This document shows, one piece after another, positions 1 to 8,838 of a stretch of 17,757 nt of DNA (positions are counted from its first letter, which is position 1; each line of letters begins with the position of its first letter). The stretch spans positions 1 to 17,757 of the forward strand of contig CAKZHZ010000039.1 in assembly GCA_936928855.1 (NCBI GenBank), read 5' to 3'. The stretch comes from an uncultured Polycyclovorans sp. GTDB lineage: Bacteria; Pseudomonadota; Gammaproteobacteria; Nevskiales; Nevskiaceae. Below the pieces are notes generated by a model, which was given only the letters and a program-made list of their open reading frames with translations, was not told the DNA's origin and did not search any database. A program made the translations under genes and the position numbers.

Positions 1-1039
1 CCTTGTAGCGGATCGAGCGGACCTTGGAGCGGTCCAGCCACGGGACCGCGAACAGGATCACCACGGCCCCGCCCATTACCAGGACGCCGCCCAGCTTGCT
101 CGGCACCGCCCGCAGCATGGCGTAGAAGGCGCCGAAGTACCACGCCGGAGTGATGTGCTCGGGCGTCACCAGCGGATCCGCCGGGATGAAGTTGGGCTTT
201 TCCAGGAAGTAGCCACCACCGTCGGGCGCGAAGAACACGACGCCGAGGAAGAAAATCAGGAAGACGCCGACGCCGAAGATGTCCTTTACCGTGTAGTACG
301 GATGGAAGGCGATACCATCCAGCGGTTTGCCGTTTTCGTCCTTCTTCTTCTTGATGTCGATGCCGTCGGGATTGTTCGACCCCACTTCGTGCAGTGCCAT
401 CAGGTGCGCCACGACCAGGCCGACCAGCACGAAGGGCAGGGCGATCACGTGCAGCGAGAAGAGGCGGTTGAGGGTGGCGTCCGAGGGGATGTAGTCGCCC
501 TGGATCCACACCACCAGATCGGGGCCGATCACCGGAATGGCGCCGAACAGGGAGATGATCACCTGCGCCCCCCAGTAGCTCATCTGGCCCCAGGGCAGCA
601 CGTAACCGGCGAAGGCCTCGGCCATCAGCACCAGGAAGATCAGCGCGCCGAAGATCCAGATCAGCTCTCGGGGCTTCTTGTAGGAGCCGTAGAGCAGGCC
701 GCGATACATGTGCAGGAAGACCACCACGAAGAACGCCGAGGCGCCGGTGGAGTGCAGGTAGCGGATGATGTTGCCGAACGGCACATCGCGCATGATGTAT
801 TCAACGGACGCCCAGGCGTCGGCGGCGGCCGGCTTGTAGTGCATCGTCAGGAAGATGCCGGTCAGCAGCTGGTTGACCAGCACCAGCATGGCCAGCGAGC
901 CGAAGAAGTACCAGAAGTTGAAGTTCTTCGGGGCGTAGTACTCGCTGACGTGGTCCTTCCACATCTTGGTCAGCGGAAACCGGTCATCGATCCAGCCGAG
1001 GAACCCGGTTGTTTTGTGCGGATTGGGGACGATCGCCAT
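1..1039 (-). CDS. petB: Cytochrome b subunit of the cytochrome bc1 complex (3' end beyond the window)
   Basis: This is the membrane core of ubiquinol:cytochrome c oxidoreductase, which oxidises quinol and carries both b hemes. The minus strand translates without interruption for 346 residues and runs off the left edge; the family is usually about 400 or more, so the last helices are missing. The four heme ligands are visible: H96 and H110 on one helix, and H197 and H212 on another. Spacing in the second pair is 15, against 14 in mitochondrial cytochrome b. HEVGSNNPDG follows H212. The Qo-site motif usually written PEWY is PAWY here (298-301). The start ATG at 1039 shares one base with the petA stop (TAATG), and AGGAG lies 7 bases upstream. 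Expected next gene, outside the window: cytochrome c1. Confidence 0.96.
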   Translation of the reverse strand, partial: MAIVPNPHKTTGFLGWIDDRFPLTKMWKDHVSEYYAPKNFNFWYFFGSLAMLVLVNQLLTGIFLTMHYKPAAADAWASVEYIMRDVPFGNIIRYLHSTGASAFFVVVFLHMYRGLLYGSYKKPRELIWIFGALIFLVLMAEAFAGYVLPWGQMSYWGAQVIISLFGAIPVIGPDLVVWIQGDYIPSDATLNRLFSLHVIALPFVLVGLVVAHLMALHEVGSNNPDGIDIKKKKDENGKPLDGIAFHPYYTVKDIFGVGVFLIFFLGVVFFAPDGGGYFLEKPNFIPADPLVTPEHITPAWYFGAFYAMLRAVPSKLGGVLVMGGAVVILFAVPWLDRSKVRSIRYK

Positions 1040-1635
1040 TACGCGGCTCCTGCGGGGTCTTCACCGATGACCACGGTGGTGTCGTTCTCGTAGCGGTGCG
1101 GTGGCACCACCAGGTTCAGCGGTGCCGGTACGCCTTTGTAGACGCGGCCCGCGAGGTCGAACATGGAGCCGTGGCAGGGGCAGAAGAAGCCGCCCTGCCA
1201 GTTGCTGTGAATCTCAGGCGCCGGATGGTCCGGACGGAAAGTGGGTGAGCAGCCCAGGTGGGTGCAGGAGCCCACCATGATCAGCAGTTCCGGCTTGATG
1301 GCGCGTGCCTCGTTCTGGGCGTAGGTCGGCTGCTGCGGCTCCTGCGACTCGGGGTCACGCAGGTCGGGGGTGACCTGGTCGAGGGTGGCGATCATTTCGG
1401 GGGTGCGACGCACCACCCATACCGGCTTGCCACGCCATGCCAGCGTCAGACGCTGACCGGGCTCCAGCTGGCTGATGTCCTGCACCACGGGTGCGCCCAG
1501 TGCCTTGGCGCGTTCACTGGGCTTCAACGAAGCCAGGAACGGCCATGCGGCTGCGGCTGCGCCTGCCCCGCCCACCACACCGGTGGTGAGCGTCAGGAAG
1601 CGGCGACGGCCGGCATCCACGCCTTGATTGCTCAT
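1039..1635 (-). CDS. petA: Ubiquinol-cytochrome c reductase Rieske iron-sulfur subunit
   Basis: This is the 2Fe-2S subunit that carries electrons from quinol to cytochrome c1 at the periplasmic face. With the ATG at 1635 it has 198 residues, normal for the family. The N-terminus has a twin-arginine type sequence (GRRRFLTLTTG, from residue 9) followed by a hydrophobic Gly/Ala-rich anchor to about residue 35. The Rieske boxes are intact: CTHLGC (124-129) and CPCHGS (152-157). The cluster ligands are therefore C124, H126, C152 and H155, with a C129-C154 disulfide. The frame stays open to a GTG at 1674, but the ATG places the Tat signal at the N-terminus and has GAGG 11 bases upstream. It is the first gene of the petAB operon. 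Confidence 0.96.
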   Translation of the reverse strand: MSNQGVDAGRRRFLTLTTGVVGGAGAAAAAWPFLASLKPSERAKALGAPVVQDISQLEPGQRLTLAWRGKPVWVVRRTPEMIATLDQVTPDLRDPESQEPQQPTYAQNEARAIKPELLIMVGSCTHLGCSPTFRPDHPAPEIHSNWQGGFFCPCHGSMFDLAGRVYKGVPAPLNLVVPPHRYENDTTVVIGEDPAGAA

Positions 1636-1733
1636 CGACAGATAAACCTCGTGCAATGTAATCGAGAATCCCACGCTGCCCGCATCGCGCCACGACCGCG
1701 CTCGGCGGCCGGAGGAATGGACAGATCAGCGGA

Positions 1734-1739
1734 AGTATA
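1734..1739 (-). promoter_or_regulatory. Candidate -10 box for the petAB operon
   Basis: On the minus strand the 158-base gap between pilR and petA contains TATACT, five of six matches to the sigma-70 -10 consensus, about 100 bases upstream of the petA ATG. I see no good -35 hexamer at 16-18 bases, so an activator or a different start is possible. Nothing else in 1636-1793 looks like a gene or a convincing terminator. Confidence 0.3.
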
Positions 1740-1793
1740 CCGGGCTGCGGCAGCATCCGAAACGTCGACGGCGGCATTCGTGCCCCGGGCCGC

Positions 1794-3113
1794 TCAGGCA
1801 TCCAGATTGAGTTTCTTGATGCGGTAACGCAGGGATCTGAAGGACATGCCCAGCAGTTCGGCGGCCCGCGTCTTGTTGAAGCGGGCCTTTTCCAGCGCTT
1901 CAAGGATGGCCTGGCGCTCCATGGCCTCCATCTGGGCGTCCAGCGCGGAGCGCGACACCGTGGCCGCCGTGGCGCCCTCGCGGAGCTGCAGGTCGGCTGC
2001 GGTGATGCGGCGCCCGTCGCAGAGCGTGAGCGCACGCTCAAGGATGTTCTCCAGTTCCCGCACGTTACCGGGGAACGGATAGTCTTCCAGTCGTTTCACG
2101 GCCGCGGTCTCGAGCGCTGGGGGTGTTGCCCACCCGTTGTTGCGGCTCAGCCGTTCGAGAATGTGGCGGGTCAGCAGGCTGATGTCGCAAGGGCGCTCGC
2201 GCAACGGTGGGGTGCGGACTTCAATGACATTGAGGCGGTAGAAAAGGTCCTGGCGGAACCGCCCTTCCGCGACGCCGGCCTCAAGCGATTCGTGTGTAGC
2301 GGAGATGACGCGGACGTTGACTGCCTGTTCGCTGTCACTGCCGACGGGGCGCACGGCCCGTTCCTGCAGCGCGCGCAGCAGCTTTACCTGCATGTGCAGG
2401 GGCAGTTCCGCCACCTCGTCGAGAAACAGAGTGCCCCCTTCGGCGGCCTGAAACAGGCCGGTCTTGTCCTTGACGGCGCCCGTGAAGGCGCCCTTCAGGT
2501 GGCCGAAGAACTCGCTTTCCATGAGCTCCGAAGGGATGGCGCCGCAGTTGACCGGGACGAAGGCCCCGGTGGCACGGGGGCTCTGGGCATGGATCATGCG
2601 GGCTACCAGTTCCTTGCCGGTCCCTGATTCGCCAGCGATGTGTACGGGCGCCTGCGAGCGGGCGAGGCGGGTAATCAGCCGTCGCAGTTGCTCAATTGAC
2701 GGGTGAGCACCCAGTAGCCCGATATCGGGCGCAGCGTCGTCGTGGTCGCCATTGAGCTCCAGCGCGCTGTGGACCAGCTTGCGCAGCACCTGAAGGTCCA
2801 CGGGCTTGGAGACGAAGTCGAAGGCGCCGGCCTTGAGGCTTTCGACGGCCGCCTGTGCGCTGCCAAAGGCGGTGATCACTGCGACAGGGGTGTTGGGGCA
2901 GTGCTGGCCGATATGCCGGACCAGGTCGATGCCGCTGCCATCCGGCAGGCGCATGTCCGTGATGCAGAGCGCAAAGCTATGCTCGGCGAGGCGCTCGCGG
3001 GCTTCTCCGAGGGTGCCGGCCGCTTCGGTGTGCAGGCCCATCCGCGACAGGGTGATTTCCACCAGTTCACGGATGTCGGCTTCGTCGTCAACGATCAGTA
3101 CGGCACGTTTCAT
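1794..3113 (-). CDS. pilR: Sigma-54-dependent response regulator PilR
   Basis: PilR activates sigma-54 transcription of pilin in response to PilS. The 439-residue protein has the full NtrC-family layout. The receiver domain (about 1-120) has acidic residues D10/E11, phospho-acceptor D53 in ITDMRLPDG and K103. The AAA+ domain (about 133-365) has Walker A GESGTGKE (161-168), the sigma-54 contact loop GAFTGA (208-213) and Walker B GGTLFLDEV (226-234). A Fis-type helix-turn-helix spans about 407-433 and ends SLRYRIKKLNLDA. Similarity over the receiver and C-terminus fits PilR better than other NtrC relatives. The ATG overlaps the pilS stop by four bases (ATGA), so the two are translationally coupled. 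The frame continues upstream, but the ATG at 3113 begins exactly at the conserved receiver. I see no Shine-Dalgarno sequence for it. Confidence 0.93.
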   Translation of the reverse strand: MKRAVLIVDDEADIRELVEITLSRMGLHTEAAGTLGEARERLAEHSFALCITDMRLPDGSGIDLVRHIGQHCPNTPVAVITAFGSAQAAVESLKAGAFDFVSKPVDLQVLRKLVHSALELNGDHDDAAPDIGLLGAHPSIEQLRRLITRLARSQAPVHIAGESGTGKELVARMIHAQSPRATGAFVPVNCGAIPSELMESEFFGHLKGAFTGAVKDKTGLFQAAEGGTLFLDEVAELPLHMQVKLLRALQERAVRPVGSDSEQAVNVRVISATHESLEAGVAEGRFRQDLFYRLNVIEVRTPPLRERPCDISLLTRHILERLSRNNGWATPPALETAAVKRLEDYPFPGNVRELENILERALTLCDGRRITAADLQLREGATAATVSRSALDAQMEAMERQAILEALEKARFNKTRAAELLGMSFRSLRYRIKKLNLDA

Positions 3114-4714
3114 GGCGGCGAGGAGAACATGATCCGAAAGCGCGCGCCAGCGGGCTGATGGCGGTACTGCAGGCGGGCGCGGTTGAAGTCGCACAGTTCC
3201 CGGGCCAGATACAGGCCCAGCCCGGTGCCTCGGCTTGCGGTAGTGAAGAACGGCTCGAAAACCCGCTCCAGCAATGCGCTCGGGATGCCGGGACCGTTGT
3301 CTTCGATATCCAGCCAGACGGCGTCGGCATCGCGTCCCGCCAGCAGGCGAACGGCCACTGGTCGCGGGCCCGCATGCTCGAAGCTGTTGTCCCACAGGTT
3401 GTGCAGTACCTGCTGCAGGTGCTCGGGGTCGAAGCGGATCTGCCAGGCCGGATTGATCGGCGCCAGTTCGATGGCACGTTCGCCGCGGCCGGGATGTTCC
3501 AGGTAGACCTGGCGGATCTGTTTGAGGGCGTCCAGCAGCGACAGGGTTTGTGGCTGAGTGGTGTCGCGTCGGGTCAGGTCGAGCACATCCCGGACGATCC
3601 GGTCGATGCGGTGGCCGTGACGGTGGATCATGTCCAACAGCCGGCGTTGATCGGCGGTGATGGCGGGATCTTCGGCGAGCAGCTGGCCGGCGTGGGTCAT
3701 GGCCGCAAGGGGGTTGCGGATCTCGTGTGCGATGCTGGCGGACAGTCGCCCGAGCGCCGCCAGCTTCAGCTGGCGCGCCTGCTCGCGCAACTGCTCGGCG
3801 TCGTCCATCAGCACCAGAATGGGGCCGGCCGTGGCCCAGCCGAGACGCGAAAAGCGGGGGATGATGTCGCTGCCGCCATGGTGCGTCTGCAGGGGGGACG
3901 CGCTCGGCGTCTCACCCTTGCGCCATTGACTGAGCGAGCTCGCAAGGGCGGGAAAGGCGTGGTCCAGGCGCTGGCCGGGACGGCCTGCCGGCGCCATCAG
4001 CCGCTGCGCAGCGGCATTGAGCAAGCGGATTTCGCCTTCGTCGTCGACCACCATCACGCCGGTCTGCATCGATTCGATGATGCTTTCGTTGAGCTGGGAC
4101 AGGCTGGCGACCTCGCTGTCAGCCTGGGCCACCAGGGCCTCGCTCTTGCGTGCCCGGGCCGCCACCGCAGAGGCAGCGATGCTGGTGGCGAACAGCATCA
4201 GGCCAAGCAGGCCGGTACTGGTCATATCGACGGGGGAGATTCCCTTTCCGAGCGGGCGCAGCAGTTCCTCCGCGAACATGACCAGCGTGGCAGCGGCGGC
4301 GCACACGGTGGCCAGCCGCGGTGTGAGGATCAAGGCGGCGGCCACAGTCGGCGTGATCAGCAGAATGCCCAGCCCGTTCTCAACCCCGCCGGTGCTGTAG
4401 ACCAGCGCGGTGATGCCCGCCAGGTCGACGCCGAACTGCACCAGGGTTTGCAGGGCGATGCGCGGCAGCTGCAGCCGCAACGGCAGCAGCAGCAACAACG
4501 AGGCAATGGCATACGCCTGATTGATCCGCCGGAACAGCCCGGCCTCGACGGCCTCGAACAGCTGCAGGCTGACGCCCGATTCCAGCAAGGTGAGCAGCAG
4601 GGTGATCAGCAGCAGGCGGTACAAGGTGAGCGCCCGCAGGATGCGCCAGTCCTCGGTCAGGCCCGGGCGGAACCCCAGCGCCGGCCGGCGTCCGTAGCGA
4701 TCAGTTCTCGGCAC
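3110..4714 (-). CDS. pilS: Sensor histidine kinase PilS
   Basis: PilS is the inner-membrane kinase that senses pilin and phosphorylates PilR. With the GTG start at 4714 it has 534 residues, close to Pseudomonas PilS. The N-terminal third is a multi-helix membrane domain, from roughly residue 25 to 185. A PAS-like segment follows at about 205-305 (NESIIESMQTGVMVVDDEG). Next come the H-box IAHEIRNPL with phospho-acceptor H330, the N-box NLWDNSFEHAG (439-449), DNGPGIP and GTGLGLYLA. The start is uncertain. There is no ATG near the expected N-terminus, GTG 4714 lies inside the end of the upstream PP0621 gene (14-base overlap), and only a distant AAGGA precedes it. The frame is open further upstream, where the sequence looks like out-of-frame shadow of the small gene. 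Confidence 0.9.
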   Translation of the reverse strand: MPRTDRYGRRPALGFRPGLTEDWRILRALTLYRLLLITLLLTLLESGVSLQLFEAVEAGLFRRINQAYAIASLLLLLPLRLQLPRIALQTLVQFGVDLAGITALVYSTGGVENGLGILLITPTVAAALILTPRLATVCAAAATLVMFAEELLRPLGKGISPVDMTSTGLLGLMLFATSIAASAVAARARKSEALVAQADSEVASLSQLNESIIESMQTGVMVVDDEGEIRLLNAAAQRLMAPAGRPGQRLDHAFPALASSLSQWRKGETPSASPLQTHHGGSDIIPRFSRLGWATAGPILVLMDDAEQLREQARQLKLAALGRLSASIAHEIRNPLAAMTHAGQLLAEDPAITADQRRLLDMIHRHGHRIDRIVRDVLDLTRRDTTQPQTLSLLDALKQIRQVYLEHPGRGERAIELAPINPAWQIRFDPEHLQQVLHNLWDNSFEHAGPRPVAVRLLAGRDADAVWLDIEDNGPGIPSALLERVFEPFFTTASRGTGLGLYLARELCDFNRARLQYRHQPAGARFRIMFSSPP

Positions 4715-4910
4715 AGCGCGGGCAGCGTCCTTGCGGATCCACCTGGTCGCGGGGCAGGTGCGTGCCACAGCGGCTGCAGCGGACGGTGGGGGTGAAAGGC
4801 GCCTCCGGCGACTCGGGCGGCGGCCTGCGGTCCAGCTGCTGCAGGCCGATACGGGCCAATCGCCAGAGAATCCACAGGGCGGCGGCAATCAGAAGCAGTC
4901 TGAAAATCAT
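4701..4910 (-). CDS. PP0621-type small membrane protein with zinc ribbon
   Basis: This is a 69-residue protein of unknown function. Residues 2-18 form one hydrophobic helix. A Pro-rich linker (about 30-42) leads to a C-terminal zinc-ribbon with two CxxC knuckles: C45/C48 and C63/C66. The layout matches the small conserved family named after Pseudomonas putida PP_0621, which I recall lying beside comL (bamD). Here it directly precedes pilS and overlaps its probable start, so it is probably co-transcribed with pilSR. The ATG at 4910 gives the hydrophobic N-terminus; no clear Shine-Dalgarno sequence is seen. A role in type IV pilus sensing or envelope metal binding is possible but not shown. Confidence 0.8.
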   Translation of the reverse strand: MIFRLLLIAAALWILWRLARIGLQQLDRRPPPESPEAPFTPTVRCSRCGTHLPRDQVDPQGRCPRCAEN

Positions 4911-4976
4911 GGTGTCGGGCCGTGCGCGAGGGGTGCGCGGCGACCGTCCGCGGCCCCGGAATGAGGACGTTAGACG

Positions 4977-4982
4977 ATTGTA
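4977..4982 (-). promoter_or_regulatory. Candidate -10 box for the PP0621-pilS-pilR unit
   Basis: The minus strand reads TACAAT here (five of six to TATAAT), about 67 bases upstream of the small-protein ATG. A TTGACT hexamer on the same strand (5017-5012) resembles a -35 but sits 29 bases away, too far to pair. The gap 4911-5067 must also carry the sucC promoter, which I could not pick out on the plus strand. Confidence 0.28.
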
Positions 4983-5049
4983 GGGGATTCATCCGCTGTA
5001 AGGTTTCTGGAAGTCAAGCGGCTGATGGGTGAGAATGCGCCTCCCCTAC
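4980..5049. repeat. Inverted repeat in the divergent PP0621/sucC region
   Basis: GTAGGGGA (4980-4987) is matched by its exact reverse complement TCCCCTAC (5042-5049). Shorter complementary pieces nest inside: TTC/GAA, ATC/GAT and CCGCT (4993-4997)/AGCGG (5017-5021), separated by bulges on the right arm. In the sucC leader it could fold into an interrupted hairpin ending 18 bases before the ATG; as DNA it could be an operator. An 8-base match in a gap this size can arise by chance. Confidence 0.4.
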
Positions 5050-5067
5050 GCTACGCGAGAGCCCTGA

Positions 5068-6237
<1,170 letters not shown>

Positions 6238-6316
6238 GGTGTGACGGCTGCGCCTGATCGTCCGGTCACGAGCGTCAGCGGGTCACTTCCCTCCACCACG
6301 AATCACGAGACAATTC

Positions 6317-7183
6317 ATGAGCATCCTCATCAACAAGTCGACCCGGGTCATCTGCCAGGGTTTCACCGGCAAGCAGGGCACCTTCCACTCAGAACAGGCC
6401 ATTGCCTACGGCACGCAGCTGGTCGGAGGCGTATCTCCGGGCAAGGGTGGCAGCCAGCACCTGGATCGTCCGGTGTTCAACACCGCCCATGATGCGGTCA
6501 AGGAAACCGGCGCCGACGCGTCGATGATCTATGTGCCTGCGGCCGGTGCCGCTGACGCCATTCTTGAAGCGGCGGATGCCGGTATCAAGGTCATCGTGTG
6601 CATCACCGAAGGCATTCCGGTCAACGACATGGTGCGGGTCAAGGCGGCACTGGCCGGGCGTGATTGCGTGCTGATCGGGCCGAACTGCCCCGGCGTGATC
6701 ACGCCGGGCGAGTGCAAGATCGGCATCATGCCCGGACATATTCACAAGCCGGGCAAGATCGGCATTGTCAGCCGTTCGGGCACGCTGACCTATGAAACCG
6801 TTCACCAGACCACGCAGAACGGTCTTGGGCAGAGCACCTGTGTCGGCATTGGTGGCGACCCGGTGCGCGGCATGGGGTTCATCGACGTCATCAAGATGTT
6901 TGAGGCCGATGCCGCCACCGCCGGCATCATCATGGTCGGTGAGATCGGGGGCTCCTCTGAAGAGGAGGCTGCCGAGTACATCAAGCACAACGTCAAAAAG
7001 CCGGTGGTGGCCTACATCGCCGGCGTGACGGCACCGCCGGGCAAGCGCATGGGCCATGCCGGCGCCATCATCGCGGGCGGCAAGGGAACCGCCGACGAGA
7101 AGTTCGCGGCTCTGGAAGCGGCGGGGGTTAAGACGGTGCGCTCTCCGGCCGATCTCGGCGCGGCGATGAAGTCCCTGCTCTGA
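6317..7183 (+). CDS. sucD: Succinyl-CoA synthetase alpha subunit
   Basis: This is the CoA-binding, phosphohistidine-bearing subunit paired with SucC. Its 288 residues are the normal length. The N-terminal Rossmann CoA-binding domain has GFTGKQGTFHSEQ (15-27) and GGVSPGKGG (37-45). CITEGIPVNDM (95-105) and IGPNCPGVITPG (120-131) are typical. The active-site His is H247 in GHAGAIIAGGKGTA. The start MSILINKSTR agrees with homologues; only a weak ACGAGA lies upstream. The 79-base gap after sucC holds a short GTGAC/GTCAC dyad but no terminator, so the two genes should be one transcript and nadE may follow on it. Confidence 0.97.
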   Translation: MSILINKSTRVICQGFTGKQGTFHSEQAIAYGTQLVGGVSPGKGGSQHLDRPVFNTAHDAVKETGADASMIYVPAAGAADAILEAADAGIKVIVCITEGIPVNDMVRVKAALAGRDCVLIGPNCPGVITPGECKIGIMPGHIHKPGKIGIVSRSGTLTYETVHQTTQNGLGQSTCVGIGGDPVRGMGFIDVIKMFEADAATAGIIMVGEIGGSSEEEAAEYIKHNVKKPVVAYIAGVTAPPGKRMGHAGAIIAGGKGTADEKFAALEAAGVKTVRSPADLGAAMKSLL

Positions 7184-7214
7184 GACGTCGGTTGCCGACC
7201 GGCGGGATCCGGGA

Positions 7215-8828
7215 ATGTCTTCGCCAGTGAAATTTGCCCTGGCGCAGCTCAACCTGTGGGTGGGTGATGTCGACGGCAACGTCGACCGCATCATCCGCGC
7301 GGCGGAGCATGCGCGCGATGTGTTGGGGGCCAGTCTGATCGCCTGCACCGAGCTGGCGCTGATCGGATACCCGCCGGACGATCTGCTGCTGCGCTCGGGC
7401 ATGCCGGGGCAGATCGCAGCCGGCCTCGCGCGCCTGCGGCAAGCGGTGCGGGGGATCACCCTCGTGGTGGGCGCGCCGGAGTACGCTGACGGCCATATCT
7501 TCAACGCCGCGTTCGTGATGCGGGACGGCGAATTGCTGGCCCGGTACCGCAAGCAGCATCTGCCCAACTACGGCGTGTTCGACGAGCAGCGCCACTACCG
7601 TGCCGGGCATGAACCCTGCGTGTTCGCGCATGAGGGGACGCGAATCGGCATCACCATCTGCGAGGACATCTGGGTGGCGGGGCCGGCGGCCCAGGCACAG
7701 CGGGCCGGCGCCGAGCTGCTGATCAACCTCAACGCCTCGCCTTTCGATACGGAAAAGGCCAATGGTCGTCGCCGTGCGCTGGACTCCCGGGTAGTCGAGA
7801 CCGGCTTGGCCATTGCCTACGTCAACTGTGTCGGTGGCCAGGACGAGGTGGTGTTTGACGGCGCCTCGTTCGCCCTGAACGCCGATGGTTCCGAAGCGTT
7901 CTCGGCGCCGGCCTTTGCCGAGGGCGTGTTTCCGCTGACCTGGGAGGAGGGGCGCCTGAGCGGGCCTTCAGAGGTGCCGGCGTCAGCCGATGCGCTGCTC
8001 TACCAGGCACTGGTGCAGGCCACGCGGGACTACGTTGACCGGAACGGGTTCCCGGGTGCGCTGGTCGGGCTGTCAGGCGGAATTGATTCCGCGCTGGTGG
8101 CGGCGATAGCCGTGGACGCACTGGGTCCCGACCGCGTATGGGCGGTGTCGATGCCCTCCCGGTACACCGCCGACATGTCCAACGACGATGCCCGCCTCGA
8201 AGCCGAGGCATTGGGGATCCGTTATGACCGCCTGGCCATCGAGCCGGTGTTCGCCACCTATCTGGAGCTGCTGCAGCCGGTGTTCGGGGACCGTCCGGTG
8301 GATCTGACGGAAGAGAATTTGCAATCGCGCGCGCGCGGAATGTTGTTGATGGCGCTGTCCAACAAGTTTGGACACGTGGTGCTCACCACCGGCAACAAGA
8401 GCGAGATGGCGGTGGGATACGCCACCCTCTACGGCGATATGTGCGGGGGGTTTGCGCCGATCAAGGATGTCTACAAGACCCATGTGTTCGCCCTGGCCCG
8501 CTATCGCAACACGCTGTCAGCGGTGATTCCGGAGCGAGTGCTGACACGACCGCCCTCGGCCGAGTTGAGGCCGGATCAGAAGGATGATGACTCCCTGCCG
8601 CCCTATGACGTGCTCGACCCGCTGCTGATGGCATACGTCGAAGCCCAGCGCTCCATCGGCGAGATCGTGGCGATGGGCTTTGATGAGGTCGTCGTGCGCC
8701 GCATTGCTGGCCTGGTCCGACGCTCAGAGTACAAGCGGCGGCAGGCCCCCCCGGGGCCCAAGGTGACCCGGTGCGCCTTTGGGCGCGAGCGCCGCTATCC
8801 GATTACCGCCGTCTACGGCGACGTTTGA
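7215..8828 (+). CDS. nadE: Glutamine-dependent NAD+ synthetase
   Basis: This enzyme makes NAD+ from nicotinic acid adenine dinucleotide, using glutamine as the ammonia donor. The 537-residue protein has two domains. Residues 1-240 are a nitrilase-fold glutaminase with the triad E46 (TELALIGYPPDDLL), K113 (YRKQHLPNYGVFDE) and C149 (ICEDIW). Residues about 262-537 are the synthetase, with the P-loop SGGIDSA (287-293), TTGNKSEMAVGY (391-402) and a KRRQAPPGPKVT tail. This is the long bacterial form, not the single-domain ammonia-dependent form of E. coli. It starts 31 bases after sucD with no obvious terminator between, so operon membership is likely. It converges with bamD, leaving 10 bases between stops. 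Confidence 0.96.
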   Translation: MSSPVKFALAQLNLWVGDVDGNVDRIIRAAEHARDVLGASLIACTELALIGYPPDDLLLRSGMPGQIAAGLARLRQAVRGITLVVGAPEYADGHIFNAAFVMRDGELLARYRKQHLPNYGVFDEQRHYRAGHEPCVFAHEGTRIGITICEDIWVAGPAAQAQRAGAELLINLNASPFDTEKANGRRRALDSRVVETGLAIAYVNCVGGQDEVVFDGASFALNADGSEAFSAPAFAEGVFPLTWEEGRLSGPSEVPASADALLYQALVQATRDYVDRNGFPGALVGLSGGIDSALVAAIAVDALGPDRVWAVSMPSRYTADMSNDDARLEAEALGIRYDRLAIEPVFATYLELLQPVFGDRPVDLTEENLQSRARGMLLMALSNKFGHVVLTTGNKSEMAVGYATLYGDMCGGFAPIKDVYKTHVFALARYRNTLSAVIPERVLTRPPSAELRPDQKDDDSLPPYDVLDPLLMAYVEAQRSIGEIVAMGFDEVVVRRIAGLVRRSEYKRRQAPPGPKVTRCAFGRERRYPITAVYGDV

Positions 8829-8838
8829 GCGCCAGTCC

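Noticed and set aside
155..1093. Plus-strand open frame opposite petB
   Set aside because: The minus strand encodes an intact cytochrome b with all heme ligands; this is its antisense shadow.
3158..4795. Long plus-strand open frame (545 codons) opposite pilS
   Set aside because: It is antisense to a clear histidine kinase, is rich in Gln, Gly and Arg, and has no recognisable domain; a high-GC shadow frame.
6241..6269. GTGAC/GTCAC dyad between sucC and sucD as a terminator or attenuator
   Set aside because: Five-base arms, no T-run, and the subunits need balanced expression; not distinguishable from chance.
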